NCBI GenBank assembly: GCA_963668655.2
Contig: CAXXPQ010000005.1
Span: forward strand, 223,302 to 287,301
From: G963668655 sp963668655
Lineage (GTDB): Bacteria > Myxococcota_A > SURF-8
Length of the DNA: 64,000 nucleotides
Direction of reading: 5' to 3'
Shown: piece after piece, positions 1 through 8,935 of the stretch
How positions within the stretch are numbered: the first letter of the stretch is position 1
How the letters are laid out: every line of letters starts with the position of its first letter
Notes under the pieces: generated by a model
What the model saw: the letters and a program-made list of their open reading frames with translations, nothing else
Told to the model about the DNA's origin: nothing
The model's database searches: none
Program-made: the position numbers and the translations under genes

Positions 1-86
1 GCGAACTGAAAACAGCCGGGGCTTCCGCATTCCCCGCAATTGGATTTGGGAAGGTCTTTGTAGATGTCCAGCACTTTATAGCTCAT
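1..86 (-). CDS. Fe-S cluster-binding protein, N-terminal fragment
   Basis: Only the first 28 codons are inside the window; the gene runs off the left edge on the minus strand. The peptide starts MSYKVLDIYKDLPKSNCGEC and continues to a third Cys, giving C-x2-C-x4-C at residues 17-25. This NCGECG motif is known from 4Fe-4S domains such as those of corrinoid Fe-S proteins and small DUF3786-type proteins. The start is an ATG at 86-84, preceded by AGGGAG, a good ribosome binding site. Motif and start are seen directly. The specific family cannot be decided from 28 residues; a corrinoid-pathway protein and a stand-alone Fe-S protein are both possible. Confidence 0.6.
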   Translation of the reverse strand, partial: MSYKVLDIYKDLPKSNCGECGSPGCFQF

Positions 87-210
87 GGTTGCGTTTCTCC
101 CTGGAATACGGTGGCCTGCGTTTGTGTCGAAGAACGGGTGCCCATGAAATGGATGGAAACGCGGTCGGTTTCATTCCTTGATTTTCCCCCTTCGGAAACG
201 GTCTCAAAAA

Positions 211-2301
211 CTATTGGATGAAGGCCCAATAGTCTCCGCCGAGAATCTCGACGCCCCCCGCCTCGGCGCGGGCGCGCAGGACGTAGCGATTTCCCCTTTC
301 CAGGTTTTCCAGCCGGAAGACGGCGGGGGTGTCGGCCGAAACGCTTCCCACGTCCAAGGTCTGTCCATAGTCCGGAATCTCCGTTCCGTAATCGATGTGC
401 AGCACGGCGTCGCGGTCGCAGGAGACCGAGAATTCCACCCAGTTTTCTCCCTGCTCCCGAAACGCCAGGGGAGAAAGCGAGGGGCCGGAGGGCAGCGCGA
501 CGACAACGGCGTCGAATCGGCTGTCGTCGGTGTTGGACAGAAAAGCGGCGATCTGCCCGGAGGTCGCCACCGTGGCGCCCGCCCAGCCATTCGTTTCCAT
601 GTCCGTCCTTATGTTCTCCAGATCCTCCCGAGCGCCCTTCATCCAGGCGGCCAGGTCACCGTCCGCCGAATCGAAGCCGCCCGCGCGACGGGCCCAGAGA
701 TAGAGTTTCACGGCCCGCCAGGCCCGGCTGGTCTGGTGCTGATGAACGAGCCGATTCCGCAGATCCGAATAGGCTTCGGTGGAAAGCGCGCTTTCCAGCG
801 TCGGCAGATCGGTCAGGGAAGCGGCGGAGAGCGCCACGGCTTCGCTTGCTTCCTGCCAGATCCGGGCGACCGTCGCCTTGTCCGGGCTCTTCAGACGGTT
901 GTATTCTTCCTCCCAGTCGGCGTCCCACTTCGGCATGTCCCCCCGGTCGGAGAACTGGTCGAACTCGTAATCCGTGGGCAGTTCGCTGCTCTTTTCCAGC
1001 GCCCAGACGCCCAGAACGTAGTGGGATTTGCGCCGGACGGGGAAGGTGGTTTTCAGAATGCGCTTCAGGACCGGCTGGGCCGCGTTTTCCGGAGGAAGAT
1101 CGTAGAAGTCCTGAATGAAGCCGTCCCAGATCGACTCCAGGGGCGTGTCGAAATCCTGCATGAGTTCGGTGATGGCGCGGATGTTCACCTCGTTGGGCGT
1201 TCCCAGGGCATGGGCCGAGCCCCGCTGCACGCGGATCACCGCTCCGATGCCCATATGGTTCCAGGCGTGTCGCAGGCGATACCAGTAGTATCCGGGCGCG
1301 CAGAAGGGCAGGACGGAACGTCCGAAATATTCCCCCGCCACGTCCAGTTCCAGCACGCCGGGGTGGGGACCGATGTTTCCGATGCACGGATGGTGCGGGT
1401 TGTAGGGCTGCCAGTCCTGCACGGGGCCCTTGTGCATGCCGACGAAGGCGACGTTTTCCGCCGTGGCGAGGCCCTCGCTGTGATAGGCGATCTCGCTCGT
1501 TTCGTGCACGAAGGTCCGGATGAAAAGTTCCTTGCCCAGTTCGTTGACGATGGTTCCTCCCACGTTCTCGACCACCAGGCGAACGCGTTCCGCTCCCGGC
1601 GGCGAGGTCAGGGCGTTGCCCTCGTAATTTTCCTCGCACCAGTCGCAGGTGCAGGCGGTCAGCCACGGAGGCGTGGGCGCGGAGCCGAACATCAGGATCA
1701 CGCCGTCCACGTCCGGAATCTTCGCCAGGCCGTCGCGATAGGCCTGGGCGCGCGTCTCCCAGATGGGATCGTCCGGGGCGTAGCAGACGGCGATGGTCGT
1801 GGGGGAGAACTCGTGCGCCCAGATATAGGCTTTCATGCCGTGCTGATGCGCCAGGGAAATCCCCAGATTCAGGCGCTCCACGCGGGTCCGCGCTTCTTCG
1901 TCGTCGGAAAGAATGTCCTCGATGTTCATGATGATGTCGTGGGAGAGCTGGATATGATTCACGCCGTATTCGGCGGCGGCCAAAATGCTTTCCTCGATGG
2001 CGTCCGGATCCGGGTCGAGCAAAATCCAGCCGTTGACCGGCGCGTAGTCCTCCCGATCGAATTCCCAGCCGCTCTCCGCGTCGCCGTCCGTTTCGGAGTC
2101 TTCCTGCGCGTCTTCCGCATCGAGGTCCGTATCTCCATCCGTGCCTTCAGGATCCGTATCGCCATCGGTGGCGTTGTCGGGATCGGGATCCGTATCCGGG
2201 GTGTCCGTATCGCCGTCCGCGGGCGGAGAGTCGCTCGAACCGGAGCAGGCCGAAACACCCAGCAGGAGGAAGACCAGGAAACCGAAAATGATGGCGCGCA
2301 T
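211..2301 (-). CDS. DGD-linker lipoprotein with TIM-barrel glycosidase-like domain
   Basis: This is a predicted lipoprotein of 696 aa. The signal peptide starts at the ATG at 2301 and ends in lipobox LGVSAC (Cys19). A frame continuing upstream to 2439 is open, but the lipobox fixes the start. Residues about 20-75 are an Asp/Gly/Thr-rich acidic linker with repeated DGD/DPD units. The body begins GWILLDPDPDAIEESI and continues with alternating hydrophobic strands (HIQLSHDI, MKAYIWAHEF, DGVILMFGS, KELFIRTFVHE) typical of a TIM-barrel glycosidase. A C-x-C-x2-C cluster follows the WLTA segment, as in some DUF4838/GH20-like barrels. The last 90 residues look like a fibronectin-III-type sandwich. 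Substrate and exact family are not identifiable by eye. It is probably monocistronic. Confidence 0.75.
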   Translation of the reverse strand: MRAIIFGFLVFLLLGVSACSGSSDSPPADGDTDTPDTDPDPDNATDGDTDPEGTDGDTDLDAEDAQEDSETDGDAESGWEFDREDYAPVNGWILLDPDPDAIEESILAAAEYGVNHIQLSHDIIMNIEDILSDDEEARTRVERLNLGISLAHQHGMKAYIWAHEFSPTTIAVCYAPDDPIWETRAQAYRDGLAKIPDVDGVILMFGSAPTPPWLTACTCDWCEENYEGNALTSPPGAERVRLVVENVGGTIVNELGKELFIRTFVHETSEIAYHSEGLATAENVAFVGMHKGPVQDWQPYNPHHPCIGNIGPHPGVLELDVAGEYFGRSVLPFCAPGYYWYRLRHAWNHMGIGAVIRVQRGSAHALGTPNEVNIRAITELMQDFDTPLESIWDGFIQDFYDLPPENAAQPVLKRILKTTFPVRRKSHYVLGVWALEKSSELPTDYEFDQFSDRGDMPKWDADWEEEYNRLKSPDKATVARIWQEASEAVALSAASLTDLPTLESALSTEAYSDLRNRLVHQHQTSRAWRAVKLYLWARRAGGFDSADGDLAAWMKGAREDLENIRTDMETNGWAGATVATSGQIAAFLSNTDDSRFDAVVVALPSGPSLSPLAFREQGENWVEFSVSCDRDAVLHIDYGTEIPDYGQTLDVGSVSADTPAVFRLENLERGNRYVLRARAEAGGVEILGGDYWAFIQ

Positions 2302-2422
2302 TGGATTTGCCTTTTCCTTGAATGAGATTCCCGCAAACTCCAGGCAAATGGACGTATCACAGGAACGCGGAAAGATCAACCCAGGCCAAAGCGCTTTTGA
2401 AATTCTAACAATGATGCAGACG

Positions 2423-2448
2423 AAAAACGCCCGGCGCAAAGCCGGGCG
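2423..2448 (-). terminator. Rho-independent terminator of the beta-barrel gene
   Basis: An 8-bp GC-rich stem pairs 2428-2435 with 2441-2448 across a 5-nt loop. Read on the minus strand it is followed by five T residues (2427-2423). It lies 26 bp beyond the stop of the 2474-3838 gene, so it should end that transcript before the next minus-strand lipoprotein gene. Confidence 0.85.
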
Positions 2449-2473
2449 TGGGGAGTTCGGTAAAGAGAACCGA

Positions 2474-3838
2474 TCAGAAGTACATGGTCATGCCCATGTT
2501 GAAGAGCAATCCGTGGTGAACCTCGCGGATTGGGTAGAAGTCTCCGGTTTCCCTTCCCTCTGCGTCTTCATAGGTAAATACGACTTCTTGTTCTCCCGAA
2601 AAGGAATAGATCATCAGGTAACGCAACTCCAGGGAAAGCCCAAGATTTTCATGCAGGAGATAATCGAAGCCCGTGCTTGCGATGAAGTCGAAGCCGAAAT
2701 AGGACAGGGAGTTTTTCTTGGGTTTCAAGATCAGATCCTGTTCGGTTTTCTGACGGCAGATGTTGCCGAGACTGTCGTGGGTTTCCGAGATGGGATAGTT
2801 GGTTACGGAACATCCCAACTGCTCCGGTTCCAGGATGATGGCGTTGTATCCATATTGACGATGGGCGTTTTCGAAACTGTAGGCATTGTAGGAAACGCCC
2901 AGACCCGTGAGGAAGTAGGGCAGGAACAGGCCGGATTTCGGCTGGAAGCGCACGAAGAAATCGATGGGAATGCGATAGGCGAAATAGTCGAAATCCATGA
3001 TTTCCACTTCGGTGCCGAAAGCTTCCGGCCTTACGGTGTCGCCGTCTTTATTCACATAAGTGTCTTCCTCTAAAAACTCGTATGCGCTTTTCGTCTGGGT
3101 ATCGTACCTTCCCGCCAGACTGAAGGCGAAACCCGTGGAAAGTCCCACCTGGAGCCAGGAAAGCGGCTGATAGGCGGCGTCCACGTCGATGTGGAAGAAA
3201 TCGGTAACCAGGTAGGGAATGGTGGCGTCGTTCTTCATTTCGCCGATGGGAATTTCGAAACCGGGGCGCAGGTGAAAGAACATGGTCTTTTCTTTTTCCG
3301 CCATATGCAGTTCGCCCAGCAGTTTTTCCGTGATGTCCGGGGCGACGCCCTTTTCCTCCAGCGCCAGGGCCACGGCGGCCGAGCGCAACGCGCCGATCAA
3401 CTCGTCCCGCTTTCCGATGAGCGTCTGCTTCACGCGCCGTTCGGCCTTCAACGTCTTCGTGTTGATGAGCGAAAGCGATATGATGAAAGTGGATCCCACC
3501 TTGCCCAGAGAACCGCTGAGCAGATAAGGCGTGCGCAGGGATTCTCCGATCTTGGCCACGCGCTCGTCGTCCTCCTCGGCTCCCATGAGCTGCTTCTGCT
3601 CCTCCACGGAGAGAACCTTGATGATCTCGTCCTGGCTGACGATCTCGAAGCGGTCCAGGCGCTCCACTTCCATGGCCAGAATGCTGGAAAGACTCTGGGT
3701 GATTTTCTCGTCCACGCCCGCCGGTTTGAGGCTCAAGACCAGCAGCCGGGGCTTTTCCTGCGCCTGGGCGGCCCCGGAGCAGATCAAAAAGGAAACGGCC
3801 AGAAAGGCGGCGAAGATGCGAAGGATGGATACTTTCAT
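2474..3838 (-). CDS. CsgG/TolB-N-like periplasmic domain fused to outer-membrane beta-barrel
   Basis: A 454-aa secreted protein. A Sec signal peptide (residues 1-26, ending GAAQAQ) is followed by a domain of about 150 residues (RLLVLSLKPAGVDEKITQSL, then a stretch ending in LLSGSLGKVGSTFIISLSLI). This resembles the nucleotide-binding-fold domain of TolB-N, CsgG and FlgO. From residue about 190 to the end there are alternating amphipathic strands rich in Tyr, Phe and Gly, and the chain ends in Phe (MGMTMYF). Both are hallmarks of an outer-membrane beta-barrel. Such fusions are common in Myxococcota-type genomes, but the function is unknown. It is transcribed away from the YfgM/BamB-like pair and closed by its own terminator. 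Confidence 0.75.
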   Translation of the reverse strand: MKVSILRIFAAFLAVSFLICSGAAQAQEKPRLLVLSLKPAGVDEKITQSLSSILAMEVERLDRFEIVSQDEIIKVLSVEEQKQLMGAEEDDERVAKIGESLRTPYLLSGSLGKVGSTFIISLSLINTKTLKAERRVKQTLIGKRDELIGALRSAAVALALEEKGVAPDITEKLLGELHMAEKEKTMFFHLRPGFEIPIGEMKNDATIPYLVTDFFHIDVDAAYQPLSWLQVGLSTGFAFSLAGRYDTQTKSAYEFLEEDTYVNKDGDTVRPEAFGTEVEIMDFDYFAYRIPIDFFVRFQPKSGLFLPYFLTGLGVSYNAYSFENAHRQYGYNAIILEPEQLGCSVTNYPISETHDSLGNICRQKTEQDLILKPKKNSLSYFGFDFIASTGFDYLLHENLGLSLELRYLMIYSFSGEQEVVFTYEDAEGRETGDFYPIREVHHGLLFNMGMTMYF

Positions 3839-3997
3839 TTTCTACCTCTTCGTATGGATTGCGGGCTCATACAAAGGCAAATTCCACGCGGCTTCGGAGA
3901 CCGCAAAGGGATTGAATTTGACTTGTTACGTCCTACTAGGTTCGATGGAATATACCACAAAATATTTAGAAAATCTAATTTCGAACCTGAAAAATGA

Positions 3998-4027
3998 TTG
4001 ACACTTTTCGAGGTTTCCATATATATT
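3998..4027 (+). promoter_or_regulatory. Sigma70-type promoter for the YfgM/BamB-like pair
   Basis: A perfect -35 TTGACA (3998-4003) lies 18 bp before TATATT (4022-4027). The next gene starts at 4074, so the leader would be about 40 nt. The surrounding 3920-4030 stretch is markedly AT-rich compared with the flanking genes. Confidence 0.75.
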
Positions 4028-4073
4028 GCCCCAGTTTCAAAACGTCCGATGCTCGGTTTCAAGGAGGCAAGCG

Positions 4074-4883
4074 GTGGCAAAAGCGAAGAAACTCGATAAA
4101 AAAGAACTGAAACAACCGGATGCGTTCCAGTCCAAGGGTGAAAAAGCCCTGGATCACGTCGTTCAGAACAAAAAACGCTATCTCACCTACATCGCGGCGT
4201 TTCTGGGGCTCGTGATTCTGGTTCAAGTAGGGTTTGCCTTCCGGGATTACCGGAACGGGAAAGTCAGCACCGCGTTCTCGGATGCGATGAAAGTCGTGGA
4301 CGCCGAGGTCATCGAGGACAAGACCCAGGCCGCCGAAGCCAAGGAAATGACCTTCGAAAGCGAGGAAGCCAAGAATCTGGCCATCACCACCCAACTGGGC
4401 GAGTTCATCAACAAGCACGCCGACAGCCGCTTCGCAACCCTGGCCCGCATGCACGTCGGCAACGCCTTTTTCGCGCTGAAACGCTACGACAAGGCCCTTG
4501 AAAATTATGAAACCTTCCTGAAGGACGGCGATTTCGCGCAGTTCCGTTTCATGGCCCTGAACAACATCGCCCAATGTCAGGAAAACCAGGGAAACACGGA
4601 TCAGGCCATCGCCACGTACAAGAAGATCATCGACGAAAGCAAAACCGACCTCTGGAAGGACCAGTCGTTTTACGCCCTCGGAGTCCTCTACAAAAAGCAG
4701 GGCAACAACGACGAATCCATCAAGTGGTTCGACAAACTGGTGGAAAAATATCCGGAAAGCGGCCTGAAGACCAAAGCCGACAAATTCCTGGCCGTCCTTC
4801 GGGGACCGGAGCCGGAAAAGAAAGCCGAGGAAAAAGCCGCCGAACCGGAAGCGGCGGATGAAAAGAAAGGGGAGGGCAACTGA
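4074..4883 (+). CDS. YfgM-like TPR protein with N-terminal membrane anchor
   Basis: A 269-aa protein with a cytoplasmic charged N-terminus, one transmembrane helix (about residues 34-53, YLTYIAAFLGLVILVQVGF) and a periplasmic part with TPR-like repeats (residues about 110-235, for example the segments around YDKALENYETFL and TDQAIATYKKII). The tail is Glu/Ala/Lys-rich. The layout matches YfgM, an ancillary SecYEG/periplasmic chaperone subunit in E. coli. The start is the GTG at 4074, because AAGGAGG at 4061-4067 has ideal spacing; an upstream in-frame ATG at 4026 lacks a binding site. The stop overlaps the ATG of the next gene by one base, so translation is probably coupled. A yfgM-bamB neighbourhood is well known in Proteobacteria and supports the call. 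Confidence 0.8.
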   Translation: MAKAKKLDKKELKQPDAFQSKGEKALDHVVQNKKRYLTYIAAFLGLVILVQVGFAFRDYRNGKVSTAFSDAMKVVDAEVIEDKTQAAEAKEMTFESEEAKNLAITTQLGEFINKHADSRFATLARMHVGNAFFALKRYDKALENYETFLKDGDFAQFRFMALNNIAQCQENQGNTDQAIATYKKIIDESKTDLWKDQSFYALGVLYKKQGNNDESIKWFDKLVEKYPESGLKTKADKFLAVLRGPEPEKKAEEKAAEPEAADEKKGEGN

Positions 4884-6091
4884 TGCGCTTTCCCCGGGTC
4901 GAGCGGCTGCTCGTCGCCCTGGCCCTGCTTCTCGTACTCGCCTCCTTCGTCTTTTCCTGCGGCGGCCCCGTCAAGCGGAAAGAAGGATGGAAACGCACGG
5001 TTTTTCAACCGGGAAACCTGGGCGTAACCGTCGTCTGGCGTCAGCAGATCACCGAGCGGGATCTTCGCGACTACCTGGAATACGAACCGCTGGAAGACGG
5101 CATCCCGGGAGTGGACGACACCTCGGTCTACGTGGGAGGCCGCTCGAAAACCCTTTACAAGCTCGATCGCCATACCGGCGAAATCATTCAGAAAAGACGC
5201 ATGCTGGAGGAGATCTTCTCCCAGCCCGTTCCCATCGGGGAAAGGCTCTATTTCGGAACGTCCACCGGTTTTCTGTACGCCCTTCAAAAAGACAGCCTGA
5301 AGACCGTCTGGAAGTACAACGCCAAGTCCGAAATCGTCACCCCGCCCATCGTTCTGGACGACATGCTGTACTTCATCACCCAGAACGACAAACTGGTGGC
5401 CTTGCGTGCCGATGACGGCTCGTTCGCCTGGGAGCACAAGGAAAACTACTGGGGCACCATGTCCATTCGGAAACGCGCCCAGCCGGCGATTTCCGGCGAT
5501 TTCCTCTATCAGGGCTTCACCAACGGTTTCCTCTGCGCCTTCGATCGCCACAACGGCGAATTGCTCTGGAGGAGAAGCCTGGGGAAGGGCAAACGTTTCG
5601 ATGACGTGAACGCCACGCCCGTTCTGAGTGACGGCATGCTTTACACCGCCAGTTTCGATAACGGTGCCTATTGCCTGAACGCCGAATCCGGAATCGTCCT
5701 CTGGCACACGCCGCTGAAATCGGCCAGCGCGCCGTTTCTTTCCGGAAACATCCTGTACCTTGCCGCCAGCGAAGACGGCTTTTACGCCCTGGACAAGGAA
5801 ACGGGAAAAATCCGCTGGTTCATGGAACTGGCGCAGATCTTCCACGGCCGGAAGGAGGGAGCGCTTTCTTCCGTCGTTCCCTACATGGGGAACTACCTGG
5901 TTTTTTCCGCCTCGGGGACGGGACTGTATTTCATGGATTTCGGAAAGAAAAAGCTGATCGAACGCTTCACGCCAGGCAACGGGATTTCCTGCATGCCGAC
6001 GGTCAAGGGAAACATGATTTACGTGCTTTCCAACGGAGGCTATGTCTATGCGATTTCCCTGGCAAGAAAAAGCATGATAAAGCAAATTTAG
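4883..6091 (+). CDS. BamB-like beta-propeller lipoprotein
   Basis: A 402-aa lipoprotein with its lipobox Cys at residue 26 (ending SFVFSC). The rest is a run of PQQ-type propeller blades, recognisable by repeated segments such as LYKLDRHTGEII, LYFGTSTGFLYAL, LCAFDRHNGELLWRRSL and YALDKETGKIRW. E. coli BamB is a propeller lipoprotein of similar length that supports BamA in outer-membrane protein assembly. The gene starts inside the stop codon of the YfgM-like gene and shares its promoter. A different PQQ-propeller role is possible, but length, lipobox and neighbour favour BamB-like. Confidence 0.8.
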   Translation: MRFPRVERLLVALALLLVLASFVFSCGGPVKRKEGWKRTVFQPGNLGVTVVWRQQITERDLRDYLEYEPLEDGIPGVDDTSVYVGGRSKTLYKLDRHTGEIIQKRRMLEEIFSQPVPIGERLYFGTSTGFLYALQKDSLKTVWKYNAKSEIVTPPIVLDDMLYFITQNDKLVALRADDGSFAWEHKENYWGTMSIRKRAQPAISGDFLYQGFTNGFLCAFDRHNGELLWRRSLGKGKRFDDVNATPVLSDGMLYTASFDNGAYCLNAESGIVLWHTPLKSASAPFLSGNILYLAASEDGFYALDKETGKIRWFMELAQIFHGRKEGALSSVVPYMGNYLVFSASGTGLYFMDFGKKKLIERFTPGNGISCMPTVKGNMIYVLSNGGYVYAISLARKSMIKQI

Positions 6092-6101
6092 AAGATACGG
6101 T

Positions 6102-6944
6102 TTATTCCATCAATTCCGATAATTTAAGCCCGACTTCCTCAACCATTTCCTTAATGAATTCTCCCAGGGATTGACCGATGTCGCTTTCTTTCAGGAGGAA
6201 CGTTCCGCCCAGGGAATCTCCGTCCGGAAGGTGAAAGAGCTGCCCGACGACGCAGGCCGTCGCGCCGCCCCGGGCTTGTACTAGACCGGATAGCAGAACC
6301 ACGTAAACCACGTCGGCTCCGGTTTCCCTGTACAGACGTTCGGCATCCTTTTTTCTCAAACCCTCCAGAAATTTGGGAGTGGGGCTGAAGGTCGTCCGGC
6401 CGATATTTTTGCTCACCAGTGCCGGCGGAACGCCGTTCCCGGCATCCACGGCTTTTTTTCTGCCCACCGCGCGGAAAATGGCCAGGTCGCCGTCGCCGAT
6501 TTTTACGGGAACGGAGCCCTGGAACTTCCTCCGGATCGGATCCGTGTCCAGCACCTGGATGTTGGTGGCGTGTTTCTTCAAAACCGCTTCAAGCGTCTCG
6601 GCCATCCACCAGAGAAAATCCGGGTTCTGTTTGCCGGAATCCTCCGTAAGCGAACGATGGGAGGTCCGTCCGTCCGAGTTCGTTATGACCGGCAGGTTGT
6701 CCGAGGGAAGAACGGCGAGCGTCTTGAACTCGGCTTCGTCGAAACGATCGTTGGGAGAAAAAGCACGACCCCCAAGAAGTACTCCGCAACCGACGCAAAA
6801 CAGAAGAAATGTCACCCAGAGAGGACAGATGAGCAACTTCGCATAAGATGCATTATGCATAGTTACAAATCGACCACGATATCCTCTCTTTTCCAGGCGT
6901 TTTCCATCGTGATTCCAGTCGGTTCCGTTTCTCGCAACCTTCAC
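6102..6944 (-). CDS. Putative lipoprotein of unknown function
   Basis: Not recognised. The protein contains a lipoprotein signal (YAKLLICPLWVTFLLFCVGC) and a globular part of about 220 residues with alternating strands and helices (FKTLAVLPSDN, then a segment near ADVVYVVLLSGLV). This may be a divergent domain of the CsgG/GNA1162 type. Start choice is ambiguous. The GTG at 6944 has an excellent GGAGG 8 nt upstream but would give a 53-residue signal peptide. The ATG at 6860 gives a normal 25-residue signal but only a distant GAGAGG. It follows pyrG by 19 bp on the same strand, so cotranscription is likely, and it is convergent with the BamB-like gene. Confidence 0.65.
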   Translation of the reverse strand: MKVARNGTDWNHDGKRLEKRGYRGRFVTMHNASYAKLLICPLWVTFLLFCVGCGVLLGGRAFSPNDRFDEAEFKTLAVLPSDNLPVITNSDGRTSHRSLTEDSGKQNPDFLWWMAETLEAVLKKHATNIQVLDTDPIRRKFQGSVPVKIGDGDLAIFRAVGRKKAVDAGNGVPPALVSKNIGRTTFSPTPKFLEGLRKKDAERLYRETGADVVYVVLLSGLVQARGGATACVVGQLFHLPDGDSLGGTFLLKESDIGQSLGEFIKEMVEEVGLKLSELME

Positions 6945-6963
6945 GGGGCAGCCCTCCCGAGCG

Positions 6964-8604
6964 TTATTTCGTGTTGTCCTTGATCTCCAGAGCGGTCTTG
7001 ATGAGATGATAGAAAAGCTCCGCCGGTCTTTCCAGGTGACTGGTCAGTTCCGGATGAAACTGGCAGGCCATGAAATACGGATGATCCGGCAATTCCATGA
7101 TCTGCATGATCTCGCCTTCCGAGGCGCGGCCGGAAAAAACCAGGCCGTTTTCTTCCAGCATGGGAACGTATTTCGGATTGATTTCGTAGCGATGACGAAA
7201 GCGCCTTCGGATCTGCTTGGATTCATTGAAAATCCTGTGGGCCTTCGTCCCGGGTTTCAGGATGACGTCGTGACCGCCGAGGCGCATGGTGCCGCCTTTG
7301 TAAGCGATTTCCTGCTGCTCCGGCAAGAAGCAGACCAGCGGCTCTTTGACCTTGAAGCCGTCGCTTTCGATTTCCTCCGTGCTTGCATCTTCCAGTTTGC
7401 AGACGTTTCGGGCATATTCGATCACCGCAAGCTGCATGCCGTAACAGATGCCCAGATACGGAACATTGCGTTCCCGGCAGAATTGAATGATGCGGATTTT
7501 TCCCTCGATGCCGCGCGTTCCGAAACCACCCGGGACGATCACGGCGTCCACGCCTTCCATGGCCTTTTCAATGGAAAGCTTACCCTTCTCGATTTTCGTC
7601 GTGTCGATCCAGCTCAATTGAACGTTCACGTCGAGATGCGCCTGGGTATGATTGATGGCCTCGATGATGGAAGCATAGCTGTCGTGCAGATCGCAGTACT
7701 TTCCTCCGATGGCCAGCCGGATCGGCGTGGCGTCTTTCTTTTCCATCATGCGCTCGACCAGCTTTCCCCAGTTGTCCAGCTGCGGCGGTGAGTATATCCC
7801 CAGTTTTTTATGCAAGATCTCCGCCAGACCTTCCTTTTCGAAAAGAAGCGGGATCCTGTAGACGGAATCCACGTCCTTGCCGCTGATGACCGCTTCCTGT
7901 TCGATATTGCAGAACAGCGCGATTTTCTGTTTTATTTTCGGTAATAGCGGCGTCTTGCAACGACCGATGATGATGTCCGGATGGATGCCGCGTTCACTGA
8001 GCAGCTTCACCGACTGCTGCGTGGGTTTCGACTTCTGCTCCCCGACGCCGGAAGGCACCGGCACATAGGTCAGATGGACGTAAACGATATTCTCGCGCCC
8101 CACGTCCTGCCGGAGCTGGCGAACGCTTTCCAGGAACAACTCGTTTTCCATGTCGCCCACCGTGCCGCCGATTTCGATCAGCATGATCTCGGCTTCCTCC
8201 TGTCGGGCGATCCGGTGAAAATGCTCCTTTATGGCGTCGGCGACATGGGGAATCAACTGGACGGTCTGGCCCAGAAAATCTCCCCGGCGCTCGCGCTCCA
8301 GGATGGACTTGAAGACCTTCCCCATGGTCAGGTTCCACTCGAACTTGCAGTTGATGTCCAGGAAACGTTCGTAGTGGCCGAAATCCATGTCCACTTCGCC
8401 GCCGTCGTCCAGAACGAAGACCTCGCCGTGCTCGATGGGATTCATGGTGCCCGGATCCGTGTTGAGATAGCCATCGCATTTGATCGGAACGATTTTCAGC
8501 CGATCGTGAAGCAGATGGCCGATGGAGGCGGCCGCGATTCCTTTTCCCAGTCCGGAAAGCACGCCTCCGGTAACGACGATGAATTTCGATCCGTGATACG
8601 ACAT
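6964..8604 (-). CDS. pyrG: CTP synthase
   Basis: A 546-aa enzyme that aminates UTP to CTP using glutamine and ATP, the last step of de novo pyrimidine nucleotide synthesis. The N-terminal synthetase domain begins SKFIVVTGGVLSGLGKGI, with the characteristic P-loop, and contains DPGTMNP and the acidic DMENELFLESVRQLR segments. The C-terminal class I glutamine amidotransferase domain has the nucleophile Cys in GICYGMQ and the His/Glu pair in CQFHPELTSH. Length equals that of the usual bacterial enzyme. The ATG at 8604 (MSYHGSKF) is chosen because the family starts there, although the frame is open up to 8688. Confidence 0.97.
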   Translation of the reverse strand: MSYHGSKFIVVTGGVLSGLGKGIAAASIGHLLHDRLKIVPIKCDGYLNTDPGTMNPIEHGEVFVLDDGGEVDMDFGHYERFLDINCKFEWNLTMGKVFKSILERERRGDFLGQTVQLIPHVADAIKEHFHRIARQEEAEIMLIEIGGTVGDMENELFLESVRQLRQDVGRENIVYVHLTYVPVPSGVGEQKSKPTQQSVKLLSERGIHPDIIIGRCKTPLLPKIKQKIALFCNIEQEAVISGKDVDSVYRIPLLFEKEGLAEILHKKLGIYSPPQLDNWGKLVERMMEKKDATPIRLAIGGKYCDLHDSYASIIEAINHTQAHLDVNVQLSWIDTTKIEKGKLSIEKAMEGVDAVIVPGGFGTRGIEGKIRIIQFCRERNVPYLGICYGMQLAVIEYARNVCKLEDASTEEIESDGFKVKEPLVCFLPEQQEIAYKGGTMRLGGHDVILKPGTKAHRIFNESKQIRRRFRHRYEINPKYVPMLEENGLVFSGRASEGEIMQIMELPDHPYFMACQFHPELTSHLERPAELFYHLIKTALEIKDNTK

Positions 8605-8697
8605 ATCCCTGCCCTTGTCTGAAGTGAAAAGTGCCCTACTCTTCTGTGTTATCGGAAAATGGAGACTGTGGAAGGCCGACCAAAACAAGCATACCGC

Positions 8698-8725
8698 ATT
8701 ATAGTGAAACGAAAACGGAATGCAA
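8698..8725 (-). promoter_or_regulatory. Sigma70-type promoter for pyrG
   Basis: On the minus strand TTGCAT (8725-8720) stands 16 bp before a perfect TATAAT (8703-8698). The predicted leader to the pyrG ATG is roughly 85 nt. No obvious attenuator hairpin with a T-tract was seen in that leader. Confidence 0.65.
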
Positions 8726-8823
8726 CCTCTTTTTGTCGTCGTTTCCCAACGGATTCTTCGCTTACAATCCTATATCGGGTAGCTCGTTCCTCGCGTGGTG
8801 AAATAAATGCATTGAGGAAAGGT

Positions 8824-8853
8824 TTGCTTCGAATTCACCGATTCTGCTATACT
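8824..8853 (+). promoter_or_regulatory. Sigma70-type promoter for the HMG-CoA synthase gene
   Basis: TTGCTT (8824-8829) lies 18 bp before TATACT (8848-8853). The TTG start of the HMG-CoA synthase gene is at 8936. With the opposing pyrG promoter, this accounts for the 331-bp divergent intergenic region, in which nothing else stands out. Confidence 0.65.
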
Positions 8854-8935
8854 TCCGCAGCTTGTGTTTTCGCTGTTTCTCGAAAGAAATCCATACCGGT
8901 CACGCACCGGGTGAAATAGATCGAAGGAGTACGGT

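Noticed and set aside
178..2325. Long plus-strand open frame opposite the TIM-barrel lipoprotein gene
   Set aside because: It has no signal, motif or binding site and mirrors the minus-strand gene. Long antisense frames arise here because codon use avoids stop triplets on the opposite strand.
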